Positions 31,663 through 44,594 are shown, numbered from the stretch's first letter. The stretch: 64,000 nt of DNA from Parapristionchus giblindavisi (GCA_943737045.1 CALSFV010000305.1:118501-182500); one strand, 5' to 3'. Notes: generated by a model not told the origin, from the letters alone. Made by a program: numbers and translations.

Positions 31663-34569
31663 CGATCGATTACAATTAGAATTTTAACGATATTATTGAT
31701 TGAAATTATCGATTCACGCAATGAAATCACTTTTCAACTTCAAAAATGTAGCTTCGAAGTACGATCACACTGATGATCTCATAAAACCATCTCTAAATGA
31801 TAACATTTATGGACATTTCGTGTCTATTTTGTGATTGTGATAATGAAGATAAGCGGGGTTTAAACATCATACGCAGTCAAACAATCTTGCCACATTCCTT
31901 ATGTATTTTGTTAAAGTGTCGGCAATAGAAAATAATCGCAAAGGAAAAAGAACGTAGAGTGTAAAAATCGGAAAGTTTTCTGTTATTTTTTCTTATTCTT
32001 GTACATTTATTTTGTATTATTATGTAACGACTGACCTTAATTTAGTTAAAATTTTTCAAGGATTCACAGACCAATCATATGAAAGGTTACTGACCTCTCG
32101 TCCTGCTCGATTATTGTGAAGATTCAGTGTTGATTGTTCACTCTTATTCTTCAACTTCTCCGAGGCATCGACGAACTCTCTGAAATATTAATCTTTGATC
32201 TTTAAGATCAATGGCAGAATGATCCTGACCACTTTTCTCTCTTTATTTTCATGCTATCTCTTAGAACTTTTCACGCTCATAATAAGCATAAAGCATAAGC
32301 TTGGAATATATAACCATTGTTTTGTGTGCAGTCTGCCTTTACACATGTACTAATATAAAGGAAAAGGTAAAGATACAACCCGTTATTCGAGGCACCTGAT
32401 CTCACTGCTAGACCAGTGATAATCCAGTGGTAATAAGTAATACTTACTACTACCAAGAAAGATATTTCAGATTCTCACCTGGACACAGCTAGACCATACT
32501 GAATATTGTCCGAGCAGCCCTCGAACTCGAATCCTTTCCGGACCTCAAAGATAAAGATGCTCATAGATGACTTACGCGGCTTTTACAAGTTTCTCAACAT
32601 CAAATTAACAAAAAAATAGTGACAAAATTGATTAATAATGAATAACTATGAATCGTACAGCAGTGATATCTCTCTGTTGTAGTTGATTCCTTCGTGTTCC
32701 ACTATGATCACATCCACACTTCTCACTCAATCCTTTCGAACAATCTCGAGTTACTCGATATGCCACTCCTGAATCAGGCTAAATATTTATTTACTATAAT
32801 GTGTATCTAGAACATCGGACAGAGTTTGTTTTGCTTATACTCTCATTATATATTCTTTTATTCATTTGTTTACAGTCGTGAAGTATTTCGTCTTCCTTCT
32901 CTCTCTCTCATTAATACCGAAATAATATGGGGAATAATTTCGCGCACCATTATGCTGATAAATGATTACTCCAAATATTGAAAACAGTTTTTGCGGGAAA
33001 TTAATTTATAAAAAGAGATGTACTCATAGAATTGGGTAGTGAATAATTAATCAAAATAGTAGCTATTTTCATAATGATAAACAAAACGTGAAAAAATATT
33101 TTAAAGGGACCGAAACCTTTATCAACGGCCTCTTAAACGGTCTACGCTCTCTCGTTGTTAGAGAACAGAGAAATAGTGAGCGCAATGAAGAGGCCATTGA
33201 GAGAGGTCGCTCTCCCTTTAATCGTACTATTAGAATTGGTTACTTTTCGAAGATGAAAAAGACTTACCTGCAGATGAGATGGCGTGAACAAAGGCGGCTT
33301 CGCGAGTTCCTGCCTGAAATATTTATTTATTTATTTATTTAATTATTTATTTTTATTAGTAATGCTTTGAACAAATGTGACGTGAAGTGAAAAAAGTTGA
33401 GGGAACTATAGATGATATATGTGGGATAGGAGAGAATGAAGGGAAGTAGAGAAGCTCAGTGCAATTCACTTATGTGTTCAAAGATAAGTAATAGTTTTTT
33501 TCCTGACTTTATCATATTAATCAAACATTTAATTATGAATCTTAAAATATTCTCCGAGGTCAGATAAATTTATTATTATCATTATTAAGATCATAGCAAA
33601 TATCATTTATGATTTGATATTAAAGGGAGGAGTCAAATTAAGATAATAGGTGAATCGGCACTTCTTCGGTTTTTTTCATCCTTTCCCATACTCTCTCATC
33701 CTAATCGAATTTCATTTTCATATTACCACCATTCCCCTATAAAAGCATTCGATTCCTTCTCTCCGGTTCAGTCCAGAGCTCTCCCATTTTGAGGAGAGCT
33801 CGGGGAGCATTTCGCCCCCGTGGACATCGTTCTCCTAGTGAGGACGACCGCTCCATTCGATCGAAAAGATCGAAATGGGGCAGGGAGGGGGGTTGAGGGG
33901 GGGCACAATGTTCTATAGACTGTGAAAGCCAAAACGACCGCTAAACATAGGCTATGGAAACAAAATGGCTTGAACCAGAATACTGTGGGGGGGGGGGGTG
34001 GCCAGAAACCGAGAAGAAGTTCCGGTGAATCGACAAAGATAAAGGAGAAATTATGAAGAAAGAAAAAGGGAGTGGTAATAACACAATCCTGAACTGACCT
34101 CGAGCCCCTTTCCGCCTCCTTCAACTGATTCCAAAAGTGTGCAGTTCCACCTGAATTTCTACAATTAAATTAAAAATATTAATAGATGTACAAGTATATG
34201 TTTGCATGTACTTTAAATGTAAAATTGAATGATATAATAGGTTAGCTAATAATGTCCCCTATGGTGTTTCAACCGCTACGTCTATGAGTCATTTGAAATT
34301 GAATATTTATTCGGAGTTGTTCTCATCAATCGTGTATCTCATAGATGATTTCAACATGTGGTTGTGAATATAGAGAACGAAATATATGCAGATGTCCATC
34401 ATGTTTAAACCATATCAAAGTCCATTAACTTCACGCAACATTATCAATAGTTTCAATGCAAAATCGCTAAAAGAATGAGATTATTGGCCTGTGGGCAAAA
34501 GTAGACAGAATCCATCTTCCGCTTTTCCAATAATGGGTTTACATACACACATTTGAAAATTTGATGGAA

Positions 34570-34612
<43 letters not shown>

Positions 34613-35396
34613 AGAATAAATGATGATATCTGACTAATTCGTACCTTCGTTTACTGAACTGATACTGACATTCATTGTACGCATCGAATGCACCCACAGC
34701 GATCGATGGAACCACATCTGGATTGTTTCTGCAGTATCTGGAAGAGATCATAGATACGGCCCCGAACGGAAAATATCATGAACCAGATCCGAAACACCGG
34801 ATCGTTCTAGATTCTTTATTGTTTTTTATTGTTAAAAAATTTTTTAGACAACCCATTTTTAGTCTTTTCCTTTGTTTCATTCTTTATAGTTGATTGAGAC
34901 TCAAAGCAATAGTCCTCATTTAAATGTCAGAGTACAATGTAGTATTTCTAAAGTTCAAAAGTTGAGCAAAGATATTTTCAAATTTAAAGGACCTCAATGC
35001 CCAAAGGCTGCCCTCTGTCAAAAAGAATGTTGCACGCTAAAGATGCTACCAACAAAGGTTACGTCTCATTTTATGCCAATTTTATTTGTGTAAAAAATTA
35101 TCGTACCGTAACTGTTTCTTAGTAATCCCTCTGAGGGAGTTACACGCAGTCCTGTTGCCACCTCCTCCACTCCACGCGATCAATCCACCTGATCTGTATT
35201 GATCATTCAATAATATGGATGATTCATTCAAAATAATCAATCAATAACTGCGAGAAATCAATCAATATAGTTCTGACTGAATCAGGCTAATCAATGACTT
35301 CAATAAATCGATAGAATCAATAACTCACAACCAACTCATTCCGCATGATGCCTCCCGTAGAAAAAGGATGAGAAGAACGATAGAGGTGATACGCAT
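30288..35396 (-). CDS. Wnt family secreted signalling protein, 353 aa
   Basis: Twelve exons: 35329-35396, 35107-35193, 34645-34737, 34099-34150, 33268-33313, 32659-32768, 32479-32543, 32095-32179, 31491-31585, 31277-31391, 30888-31001 and 30288-30419; the sum is exactly 354 codons. It opens with a signal peptide ([18 protein letters not shown]), and an acceptor lies 4 bp before the ATG. Wnt landmarks occur in order: [75 protein letters not shown], whose Ser is the expected palmitoleoylation site; [15 protein letters not shown]; and a Cys-rich C-terminus. An N-linked glycosylation site (NRT) precedes the first conserved cysteines. It acts through Frizzled-type receptors outside the cell. C. 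elegans has five Wnts; I cannot say which is the orthologue. Exon 7's acceptor (CTTTGAG) is the least certain junction. Confidence 0.94.
31612..31660. repeat. (ATT)n microsatellite
   Basis: About 16 copies of ATT lie in a Wnt intron. Confidence 0.9.
34566..34613. repeat. (AAAT)n microsatellite
   Basis: Twelve or so copies of AAAT lie in a Wnt intron. Confidence 0.9.
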
Positions 35397-37222
35397 GTAG
35401 CTGAATGAAGTAGAAGATAGAGAAGGAGAGGGAGAGGAGAGGGAGAGAGAGGGAGAGAGGGAAAGGGGGAGAGAGGGAGAGGGAGAGATTGAAGTCTTCT
35501 TCTATCCTCTTGTCCTATAATTTATTGCACCATAGTGTGTCCACCTCTTCTTCTTCTTCTTCCCCTATCGAAATGAATTGAATCAATCAAAATGCCTCAA
35601 CCATCTCACACTCTAACACTTTCAATTTGTCTCCCTCTCCCTCTCCATCTTCCTCTCTCCTTCTCCCTCTACCTCTCCCCCCTCTCCCTCTCTCCTTCTC
35701 CCTCTTATCAGATGGGGATATCACACAATGGCAATTCATCTACCAACCTCCCTCCCGAATTCACTCATTATCAACCTACAGTATGGCAGTTATTGTAATC
35801 CACTCAATTCTTATTCGATTAGAAAAATATTTATCCAGATCATCGGCAAATGAATTCTCTGTTGAATCTTCATAAAGTTGTGAAACTTGAAACTGACTAT
35901 GTTGGCTTTCATTATCGGGTAGTGGATATTCGAATCATAAATTTGAACCAATCAATCGATATAGATTTACCGTAATTCGAGGAGTTCGTCGATCGATAAT
36001 GGATGACTGTAGACGATGACGAAGAAGAGGGAAGAAAGAGCAGATGTGATATTTTCGTGTATTCACACACGAAAGAATCGTAAACGAAGGTATCGTAAAC
36101 CCGTCGAAGAGGTCCAGATGGAAAAGGGAGAGGGAAAGGGAGAAGGAGAGGGAGAGGGAGAGGGAGAGGGAGAGGGAGAGGGAGAGGGAGAGGGAGAGGG
36201 AGAGGGAGAGGGAGAGGGAGAGGGAGAGGGAGAGGGAGAGGGAGAGGGAGAGGGAGAGGGAGAGGGAGAGGGAGAGGGAGAGGGAGGTTGAGAAAAAGGT
36301 CGACTGTGGGAACTGTAGACAAAGAGTCTTCGCATATCCAATGAGGTACATTCATCTTAGTCGACAATATAAGAGGATGAAACAAAGAGATAGAAGATAT
36401 AGATAGATACACATACAGAAATGGAAGTTAATTTGAAGAGTGCAATAGGGTAGGCTATAAGCCTGTCAAAATTTGATGTCAAAAGGATGTTAATAGGGTA
36501 GGCTATCGGGCTGTCAAGCAGGCCTACTGGACGATAGGAACGTTTTTGTGGGTTTCATCAACTCAACAAGATCGATTTCGACCGTGTTTTTGAATGGAGA
36601 AAAGTATCTCTCAGGGACGGAAGAATAAGAAATTGCGAGCAATTTGCCCCTGCCCAAGACTTAATCTTTTGCACCACAGAGTGGTGATAAGGTAAATATA
36701 TTGTATTGTAAAGTGATAATCATCATCTGTGATATGATAGTGATAATTATAACTACGAAGTTGTGAGCTAATGAAATAATATGTGTAGAAAGATCGGTTG
36801 ATGAACTATTTTATTTATTTATTCATTCCATCATCGACAAATTGTTATGAATATTCAGAAAACATATTTTACCCGGATATACTTCTGTCATAGGTATCGG
36901 TCATCAAGTATCATGTTAATGAGAGCCAAGGAAGATGAAATGTTTCATGACTGTGAACAAATGTATAAAAGAAAAGATAAGGAGACTATAAGCAAAACAA
37001 ATGCGGTCCGATGTTTCGGATCTCGGTTCGAGAAATGTGTATTATTCCCACTTCCTCTATAATCAATATTCCTCCTCTGGATAGTCTCGATCATATATTC
37101 GATCAAGTAGAATGAGAGAGAGTGGATACCACGGGGGATGGAGTAATCGTATCACCATAGCAACGCCATCTTGAGTGCTTCTCTCACTCCATCTAAAGGC
37201 CCTCCTCGAGGTCTTCTCAACT
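35397..37222. other. Intergenic region between divergent Wnt and Ly6-like genes, with purine tracts
   Basis: No gene is seen. Purine tracts of GAGAGG units lie just upstream of the Wnt start (35410-35490), a pyrimidine tract at about 35625-35705, and a hexamer array at 36144-36287. The reading frames across these (Ser-Leu, Pro-Leu or Gly-Glu dipeptide runs) are artefacts of the repeat. The region probably contains the promoters of both flanking genes; no core motif is certain. Confidence 0.6.
36144..36287. repeat. (GAGGGA)n hexanucleotide array, about 24 copies
   Basis: A nearly perfect hexamer repeat of strictly purine sequence on the plus strand. Long mirror-symmetric purine tracts can adopt triplex (H-DNA) structures in vitro. 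The array is probably length-variable between strains. Confidence 0.95.
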
Positions 37223-38761
37223 ATGATTAATCCCTACATAGTAATCATAATGCATCTTCCTCTAATCTCTTCTCTATTATGCTATCACTGCACATCTCCT
37301 CTATCAGCTGATATTACAAGTGACGGTAAAGCCAGTCTCAAGTGAGTCATCTCTCCCTCTCCCTCTCCCAGTCTTACAACAACACAATTTATTACCTTTA
37401 TCTCGACTAGACGTAGATTTATGATCATCCCTCAATCTCCTCTCATTTCTTTGTTGCGATCCAAGCGCAAAGTACACGATTATTGAGCGAATGTGAATTG
37501 TGATTCTGAGTAAATGTTATGTGGAGGAGTATACAGACAGTTCGATATAGCCCTCTTTTTTGCTTTCTAACTATAAGTGGAAATTAATGTAAAATAATGA
37601 TAATACATATGATAGTAGTTTTAATCATTGTTGATAAGAATTTGAATAAATATGCAAAATTTGCATAAAACGAAAATATTGTTTATTAGCCTTTTGACTG
37701 ACTGTTTAAATGATCTACCAAAAGTTAAGTAGGTCCGAAGAGGAGATTTTACTGAATTGGCCTTGAATTATCATTGACATATTTAGCAGTGATAACTTGG
37801 TGTGAATAACTGGTTGCACCTTTACCTTTTAACTTTATCAATAGTGTATTCTTGAAGAGTTTCAGACGTCTTCTCTACGCAGCTTACAATGTTCCTCCGG
37901 TACAAGAAGTGTGTGGAATCGAGGATGATCCTGAATTCGAAGGAATCGAAACTATTCCATGCTATGATTCATGTGTGAAGATTAGAGTATTGGAGGAAGG
38001 TTAGTCGAATAAATTATTTATTCTATATTATTGTATTCATATTATTAATTTTTTAGTTCATTTCAATAATATTTATAAGATGTTTGCTATAACGAAAAAT
38101 AAAATAATTACACTACTCATGCCAAAAGAAATTTAGTGTTCGAATAAGTTTCTCAAGAATCACTTAAACACTTTTCGTTCGTTTAGTGGCAATATTATGG
38201 GAAATATTACCTGATACGGTGTTAAAATCTTGTAAAAGTAGATGGAAAAGTGTAAAAGTAGTGTTAATTTTTTGATTGTAAAAGTAGTTGGAAAAGTAGT
38301 AATCCAACACTCGCGTGATGGGATTTTTGCTGTACAAGTTTGTCAATTACGAAGGCATACTACTTTTCCAACTACTTTTACAATCAGAAATTAACACTAT
38401 TTTTTTCTACTTTTACAAGATTTTAACACCACATTATAATGAAACAAGTAGTACTGTAAGATCATCATATTGAAGTTCATGAATATATAAGTATATGATA
38501 TCTGGAGAATTTACGTGAAAACAATAATAATCAAATTTATGTAATTCTAAAATATGTCATGCAGATACTCTACTCGTTCTACGTGGATGTAATTCTTCTC
38601 TCTTCACTCATGGCTATACTCTCTCCTCCGATGTTGACTGCTCATCTTCTGCTAATCCGATCATATGCATGTGTAATGATACTGATCTATGCAATCACTC
38701 ATCAGACTTCCGGTTCAATATTATTTTAATTATGTTAATTCTCTCTTTGATATCTCTCTAG
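37223..38761 (+). CDS. Secreted GPI-type ET-module / Ly6-like protein, 149 aa
   Basis: Three exons: 37223-37341, 37866-37999 and 38565-38761 (150 codons with stop). A signal peptide (MHLPLISSLL after the second Met) leads into CYHC, the classic start of a Ly6/ET cysteine fold. Further cysteines follow in the expected order (VCGIEDD, IPCYDSCVKI, LRGCNSS, VDCSSSANPIICMCNDTDLCN). The ending C-x-C-(4-5)-DLCN signature matches nematode ET-module/three-finger proteins. The C-terminus is a hydrophobic tail (FNIILIMLILSLISL) suitable for GPI-anchor addition. It is probably a cell-surface protein with unknown partner. Intron 2 carries a 213-bp palindromic element. Confidence 0.87.
38218..38430. repeat. 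Palindromic MITE in the Ly6-like gene intron
   Basis: The inverted arms of about 80 bp begin GGTGTTAAAATCTTGTAAAAG and end with the complement. CTACTTTTACA-type motifs repeat inside. It is wholly within intron 2. No clear target duplication. Confidence 0.8.
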
Positions 38762-39505
38762 ACATGCACTAATGAAATTAGAACAAAGATTTGATAGGAT
38801 TTTTTAATTTTATGAATATCGAATAGATTATATCGATAATTTCCCCAAAATCTAATATTCTGTAGATTCGTCAAATAGAGAAATCACTGTTTTCGCGTTC
38901 CTTCAATACCACTTAGGAAATTAATTTCATCTCGTCTTTCCTCTATATACATTTGGTGCTTATCTTTATGATGATCACTTGTAGCTTTATAATCGTTTAT
39001 TTATATAAACGGAATAAAATTGGAATAAAGCGAGTTAATATCTATCGGGGGAAGGATTAAGTATATTCAATGTGTTGTGTAAGTAAAGAAGACTCGTATT
39101 GGTATAGTGATCTGAACAGGGAGATATGAAGAAAAGAAGAGATATGGGAGAGAAAGCAATAATAACATTTTCAAACACGGGAAAGGAAATGAAAAAGAAA
39201 GAGTGAATGAGAAAAGTAACCGTCTTTGTATTATACTTTCTTTACATGTTTCTTAAAAGTACACCACTCTCCGCATTGACACTACTCTATCGTAGACAAG
39301 GAGGGCGAAAGAGTGTGGCCAGAGAGGAGAGTTTCAAATTAGCTCGGGCCTTTAAGCATAATACAATGAGGCTCTCACCGACCAATGTTTTCTTGATGAT
39401 AGTGAGAGAAGAATCAAAGATCAAAATAGTATATAAAATGAATAGAACAGTTAGTATATATATATATATCATAATAATCTACTTGAAATCAATCAACAAC
39501 TGATA

Positions 39506-42500
39506 TTAAAATAATACTAATAATACAAAAGCAATGGGTAACATCGAGAATATTCGAAGAGAAAGCTTGGTTTGGAACGATTCCGAAATACAGTGAAACG
39601 TCCTCTGAAAGTATCGATTTAACGACTTTAAAGGCACACCTAATTTGAAAACCTCCGCTCTGGTAATGCTCTCGTAGACGAATAAAGCGAGAGAGCATCG
39701 CTAGAGCGGAGAGTTTCCAATTAGATTTGGTGTGTCTTTAATAAACATGATTATGGAAACTATTCGTCTGATCACTCACTTTATCAAAGACGAACAGTGC
39801 GGCTAACAATTTTAACAAGAATTTCTAACAAATGAATAACCTTACATTAGATTTGACATGAACCAAACATCTCGTTAGCTTGTAAGCGTGTCTGGGTATC
39901 AAGGACTCGAATGACACTGAGAGATTCTGTGCCGACTGCAAATGTTATTTATCGATTTATTGAATATTTTACTGATTATTCAATTATCGATTAATTGATT
40001 ACCAAATCGATGTCCTTATGTGCAATAGGTTGATTGTCCCAAATGTGAGAGATGGACACACGACCGTTCACATGAGCAGTGGAGAAGGGAAAAGAGGAAC
40101 CAACCTGGAAAGATCAAAGATCAACGATCAAAGATCAAAGATCAAAGAGCAAATATTTATCGTGTTTTACAAAAAGCTTTATTCTTATTGTTCAATGAAA
40201 GTAATCATAATCATATTAGGGAACTATAATATTATAATCATGATAGCCCATTTTCACCATTACAAGAATATTGATTAGTTCTCCAATGTAGTGTTCAAAA
40301 ATGGAAAATGTTCTTCAAAAGTTCAGGAGAAAAATGCTCAAAATGCTCATTTTTTGAGAATTTAAGCAAATTTTATTCCATTTATAGTTTAATTGCAAAA
40401 AAATGGATCGCAAACAGGGTTACAGACGCACTTTAATGATTGATAATTCGACATATTTACTCAATAAGTTAAATTTTGGCAGCATTTTCGTCGATTTTTG
40501 GACTGAAATGTGCAGAGAGGATCATACGACATTAGTTAAGTACAAAGCTTATAAGTGACTTAATCTAGTATTTTGCAATAAAAAAATTTTTTATTATCGG
40601 GTAAAAACGAGCATTCACAGAACTTTTGAACTGCGAATTTTTACGCATTTTCCAAGTTTTGAACATGCTTTAGCTGATTATGCCTATATATCTTAGTATC
40701 TCATTATAAAAAATATTCTGTTGAAATTTAAGGTAATGTAAAAGTTTTAAGAGATGAGATCAAAGATTAAAGATCAAAGATCAAACCTTCATAGGGTAAG
40801 TGATAGTGTCCGCTCCAATGCGTTTGTATCTTCCGCTGAGAGACAAATCAATACAATCCTAGCAATGATATGATTAATTTAATTTAATTTTGAAATGAAA
40901 TTAATTTAAATTAGTCAAAATTGGCCAGAATGCGTAAGGGCAGAGTGTAGAGAGGGTGAATTGAATCAACCAATTGAAAAAAAGGAAAGATAGAGTAATT
41001 TTATAGACGAAAGAATGAGATAGAAGTGTTTTAAGTGCAAATGAGATTTCCTTAGATCTATTTGTGTAATGTCAACAAAAAAAGCAATTAAATAAATTAA
41101 TTTTTTTATTACTATTGCAAGACACTTTCTGAATTTAGAGGATTATAAAACAGTGCCTTTCTTTTTTTCGTTTATCGTTTATCTCTCAATGGTTAACAGA
41201 GACCACACATGCTGAACCGTACTTTGTGGCTGGGAATCCATACACAACAGAGCCCTTTATTGCTCTTCATAAATATGTTCTAAGTGTATTCCACTCCTAT
41301 CGACTCGGAACACCAAATATGAAAGGTAGGATGATTTTGAAACTTCAAGCCCTTCCCCTACAGAGAGTGCGTTTTAAATAAAATAAATGATTAGCGTTGT
41401 ATAAATAAATAGTATTCTCTTAGGACTCATTAATTTCAACTATAATAATAATAATATTATTATTATTGTTATAATGAACTTCATTTGTTTATTCTCAATT
41501 TGTCTTCCCATCATTGTCTTCTCTTCTCTCTCTGACAGACATATTAATACTCCATCAATCCACAATGAGTGAGATGATGGATGGATGACAGATAAGAGGA
41601 ATATGTGATGTTCAGAACGAAACGAAACGAAAATAGAGGAGAGAGTGTGTGCAAAATGAGGAGAGTTTACTCTGAATCTTTTCTTGGGATGAAGATTAAC
41701 AAAGAAGATAAGGGGGAAGATGATGTTCATGAATGCTTCCACCTAGTAGTAAATGTATCTTGTATATCTCTCCTATAGCATTCTTCGATAATGAAGCCCT
41801 AGACGGTAAGTTAATTTTTAACAATTATTGTATAACGATTTGAGTTTTACCATTGAGAGATGAATTTGAATCAATTATTCAATCATGTCATTTCATTAAT
41901 GCTGACATATCTGTGTTATAATAAATATGTGGAGACTTCCCATTCATTCTCATCTCAACTTTCTGTCTTTTGAGCTCAACCCAGGAATAATTCGCGCTAA
42001 TTTGTGATGCTTATATCACATTACACATTAGACAGAGAGAAAATAAGAGTATTGACCGTATAAAATACACTTGTTTATAGTAGTTGGTACGAGAGTAGCC
42101 AGCCACAATGTGTTTCTATCTTTAGAGAGAGCCGTAGTTCGTAGATCAGAGAGAGCGCGAGGAGGGAAGGGAGGGAAAGGTTGGGGGGGGGGGGGGTTGA
42201 TCGATAGAATTTTTCTGCATTTAGCATCTAGCAGCAAGGCAATTAGACAAGTACATTTTATACGGACAAATCCCAGCGCTGCGAACCTTAAAACTATGAG
42301 CACTCATTTGATGTTCTGTTCGAAAATTTTTGCAAGTAAAAGAAAATCAGAGAAAATTATCCTAGTTTTGCACACTCTCTGGCTTCTTTTCCTTTTATTT
42401 TCGTGACTTTTGAACACCACATAAGTAGTAAATATATTTTTATCAACAGCTTCAAAAAGGGGAAACATACATTGTCTATGGTTATCCCATGGGATAGACC

Positions 42501-44309
42501 CACCCCACAAAAATTTGACGATCTTCTTGAAATTTTCACGATTTGGAGTACCCACATGCGTTTTTATCTCAAAATCGGGTTACCCACACGCGTTTCTGAT
42601 CCAAAATCTAGGTACCCACACGCATTTGAAGGGTCTGGGATAGTGATAGACCATCACTGAGGGGAAAACAGGAAGCCTCTCCACTTTCCATACACTATCT
42701 ACATTATGTTTCTAGTTCCAACGAATCAATATTATCCACCGAATGAATCTGTACCTTCATATCTCCAATCCTACATAGTAACTCCACTCTGCATTCCTCA
42801 CATCCATTAGGCCTCTTGAAACACAATGAATACCATCCAGGCACCGTTATTGTCCCTGAAAAATAATGATCTTTGATCTTTGACAGTTCTTTTTGTGTCC
42901 CTGTAATGTATACATTAGTTGTCTTTCACTCAGCCCATCTCATGTTACCTATCTCTCTCACTCTTTCTCTTTTGTCTTTACTCACACATTCATTCAACCC
43001 CCACTTAGAAGGTTAGCAAATGAGAGATATCGATCGGGGGATCTATCGTGAACTGACTTTATCGTCCAAGCACACAAAGATCCACTTTTGTTTACCAAGA
43101 CATCGCTTGGTAATCTAATTATAAAAGACAAGTCTCAGTTAAACAACAGTGATGGAATAAATATAAAAACTATGACATTTTAGCCACTTTTTTGAGGAAA
43201 TATAATACAAAGAGATCGACCAGAGATTTGAAAGGAGCAAATTCAACATGACCTTTGTACTTTACCAATGGAAGCCATTCATAAGCAGAACACCCTTATG
43301 TCCCAGTGTCTCACTATCTCATTCTGAATACTCTCTCGTCTATCTTTAGAGAGAGAGAGTAATGGAAAATGCATTTAGTCGTAATGCTTTGTTGAGCCAC
43401 TATCAAAGAGTAAAAGCATCTGTATAATAATAGTACTACCGAAACTTCGATGGTTTATGATAAAATTAAGGGAACTCTAAACCATAAGTTCCAGTATTGC
43501 TGTGTTCAAAAAACGCGAAAATAAAATAACCGGAACGAAAAGATGAGAGAGAGTGTGTGAAGCGAGAAGAGTTTTCTCTGCCTTTCTTTTCTTTTCTTCA
43601 ACTTTTGATGAAAACGAACCATTAGGTATGGAGAATGTTTCCAGTTCATAGTGGCTACACTTGACATCTCCACGAGCCTCAACGTATCCTATACTCGGTT
43701 CATTTCGATCAGAACACATTGAAATCTGAATCGATTATCTATTTATTGATTATTTATTATTGATTAATGCTATTAACATCTCAATCTCTCATACGTTTCA
43801 TGCTGAACATATAAAATAACTGTTATCTGATTCACTCGTTATCATCAAATTCAATCTATTATTTAATAATCAAAAGAAGGAACAAGCCTGTTGAGAATCG
43901 CCCATTAAATCTTCGTCATCCTCCTTCAGACTTAGCCGCTTTGGCGTTAACGACAGTAAGGGCACTTCTGACCTTAATACGTACACAGTTAAGGTCGCTA
44001 AGGTTGTTACTAAAGAGATAAGGTCAAGTTGATAAGGTCGCCTACCTCCCCAATGAGAATCCCGTGATGATCGGCTTGTGAATAGTAACCGAAGTGACAT
44101 TGCAGCAGGCGAGTATCTAGAGAGAAAGAAACGGGTATGGAGAAGTTATGATAAGGGAGAGGGAGATGAAGAGAGAGGGAGAGGGAGAGAAGTGTAAAGG
44201 GAGAGGTAGAGGAGGAGGTAGAGAGAATGGTTATGAATGTTCTTACATCAATAGTGTTGGGCAGGTATTGTAGTGAAGTGAAGAGGAGAGCAGCGCAAGG
44301 GAGAAGCAT
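39506..44309 (-). CDS. Cysteine-rich secreted/GPI-type protein of unknown family, 246 aa
   Basis: Nine exons: 44247-44309, 44046-44116, 43973-44009, 43620-43725, 42755-42855, 40787-40858, 40003-40104, 39846-39935 and 39506-39604; phases agree and total 247 codons with stop. An N-terminal signal peptide (MLLPCAALLFTSLQ) and a C-terminal hydrophobic tail (SMLPIAFVLLVLF) suggest surface anchoring. An acceptor lies 3 bp before the ATG. Between them are about 10 cysteines (ILACCNVTSV, LNCVRIK, MCSDRNE, DVKCSHYE, WYSLCFKRPNGCEECRVELLC, DCIDLS, TRCLVHV, FHC), with possible N-glycosylation sites. The C-terminal half looks beta-rich (SGRYKRIGADTITY, AHVNGRVSISHIW). I recognise no family. The intron at 44010-44045 would be only 36 nt, so that junction is the weakest. 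Confidence 0.68.
39627..39741. repeat. Palindromic MITE family, copy A
   Basis: It begins TTTAAAGGCACACC and ends, inverted, TGGTGTGTCTTTAA. Inside are CTCCGCTCT and AGAGCGGAGAG. A related unit lies at 44939-45049, and a partial one at about 39262-39357 (CCACTCTCCGC...GAGGAGAGTTTCAAATTAGC). All share the order CTCCGCTC - GTAGACAAATAAAGCGAG - GGAGAGTTT. Confidence 0.7.
40290..40670. repeat. Imperfect foldback repeat
   Basis: The left end reads GTTCAAAAATGGAAAATG... and the right end, inverted, GTTCAAAACTTGGAAAATGC. GAGCATT/AATGCTC blocks recur inside. It lies in an intron of the cysteine-rich gene. Confidence 0.5.
41200..42007 (+). CDS. Opposite-strand exon series nested in an intron (3' part of an unidentified gene)
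   Basis: Three plus-strand exons join in phase: 41200-41325, 41779-41805 and 41985-42007, ending in a stop. They encode a C-terminal peptide containing HAEPYFVAGNPYTTEPFIAL, then KYVLSVFHSYRLGTPNM and AFFDNEALDGIIRANL. The first exon begins mid-codon, so at least one 5' exon is missing. I could not find it between 38.8 and 41.2 kb. The series lies inside intron 40859-42754 of the cysteine-rich gene on the other strand. It may be a nested gene, an alternative exon set or a pseudogene; no family recognised. Confidence 0.35.
42308..42417. repeat. Palindromic repeat with TTCAAAAGTCACGAAAAT ends
   Basis: The left side contains TGTTCGAAAATTTTTGCAAG and the right, inverted, GTGTTCAAAAGTCACGAAAA. 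The centre has GCACACTCTC. Diverged relatives lie at about 29968-30066 and 43497-43615 (GTGTTCAAAAAACGCGAAAAT...GAGAGTGTGTGAAGC). It is probably another MITE family. Confidence 0.5.
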
Positions 44310-44594
44310 AGTCTAAGGAAGGGAAATATAGGGGGGACGTCTATCTCTACCTCTCCTTTTCCGCTCTCTCTCTACCTCTCCCTCTCTCAATCTCTCTCTC
44401 CCTCTGACCCCTCCCACTCTCTATCCTCCCCATACATTGAGATATATCCATCTACACACATACTACACTTTACGTGATTCAATTCCCCCTTCCTCTTATC
44501 ATTAACTCACTTCTTTATCGATTTATTTTCTGTTACTGATTATCGATTGGTTTGCTGGATTATTGATTCATTGGGAAAATTTATACTATTGCAG

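Noticed and set aside
33768..34124. 118-codon minus frame overlapping a Wnt exon
   Set aside because: The exon 34099-34150 is used in a different frame that gives the canonical RRWNC motif. The long frame is an intronic shadow.
35912..36412. Long reading frames of Pro-Leu, Ser-Leu, Ser-Pro and Gly-Glu dipeptides over the hexamer array
   Set aside because: They exist in several frames at once because the underlying DNA is a perfect hexanucleotide repeat; there is no non-repetitive domain and no splice structure.
39207..39503. 98-codon plus-strand frame with a hydrophobic start
   Set aside because: Part of it lies in a partial copy of the palindromic MITE family (about 39262-39357). No splice partners were found, and the rest is low complexity.
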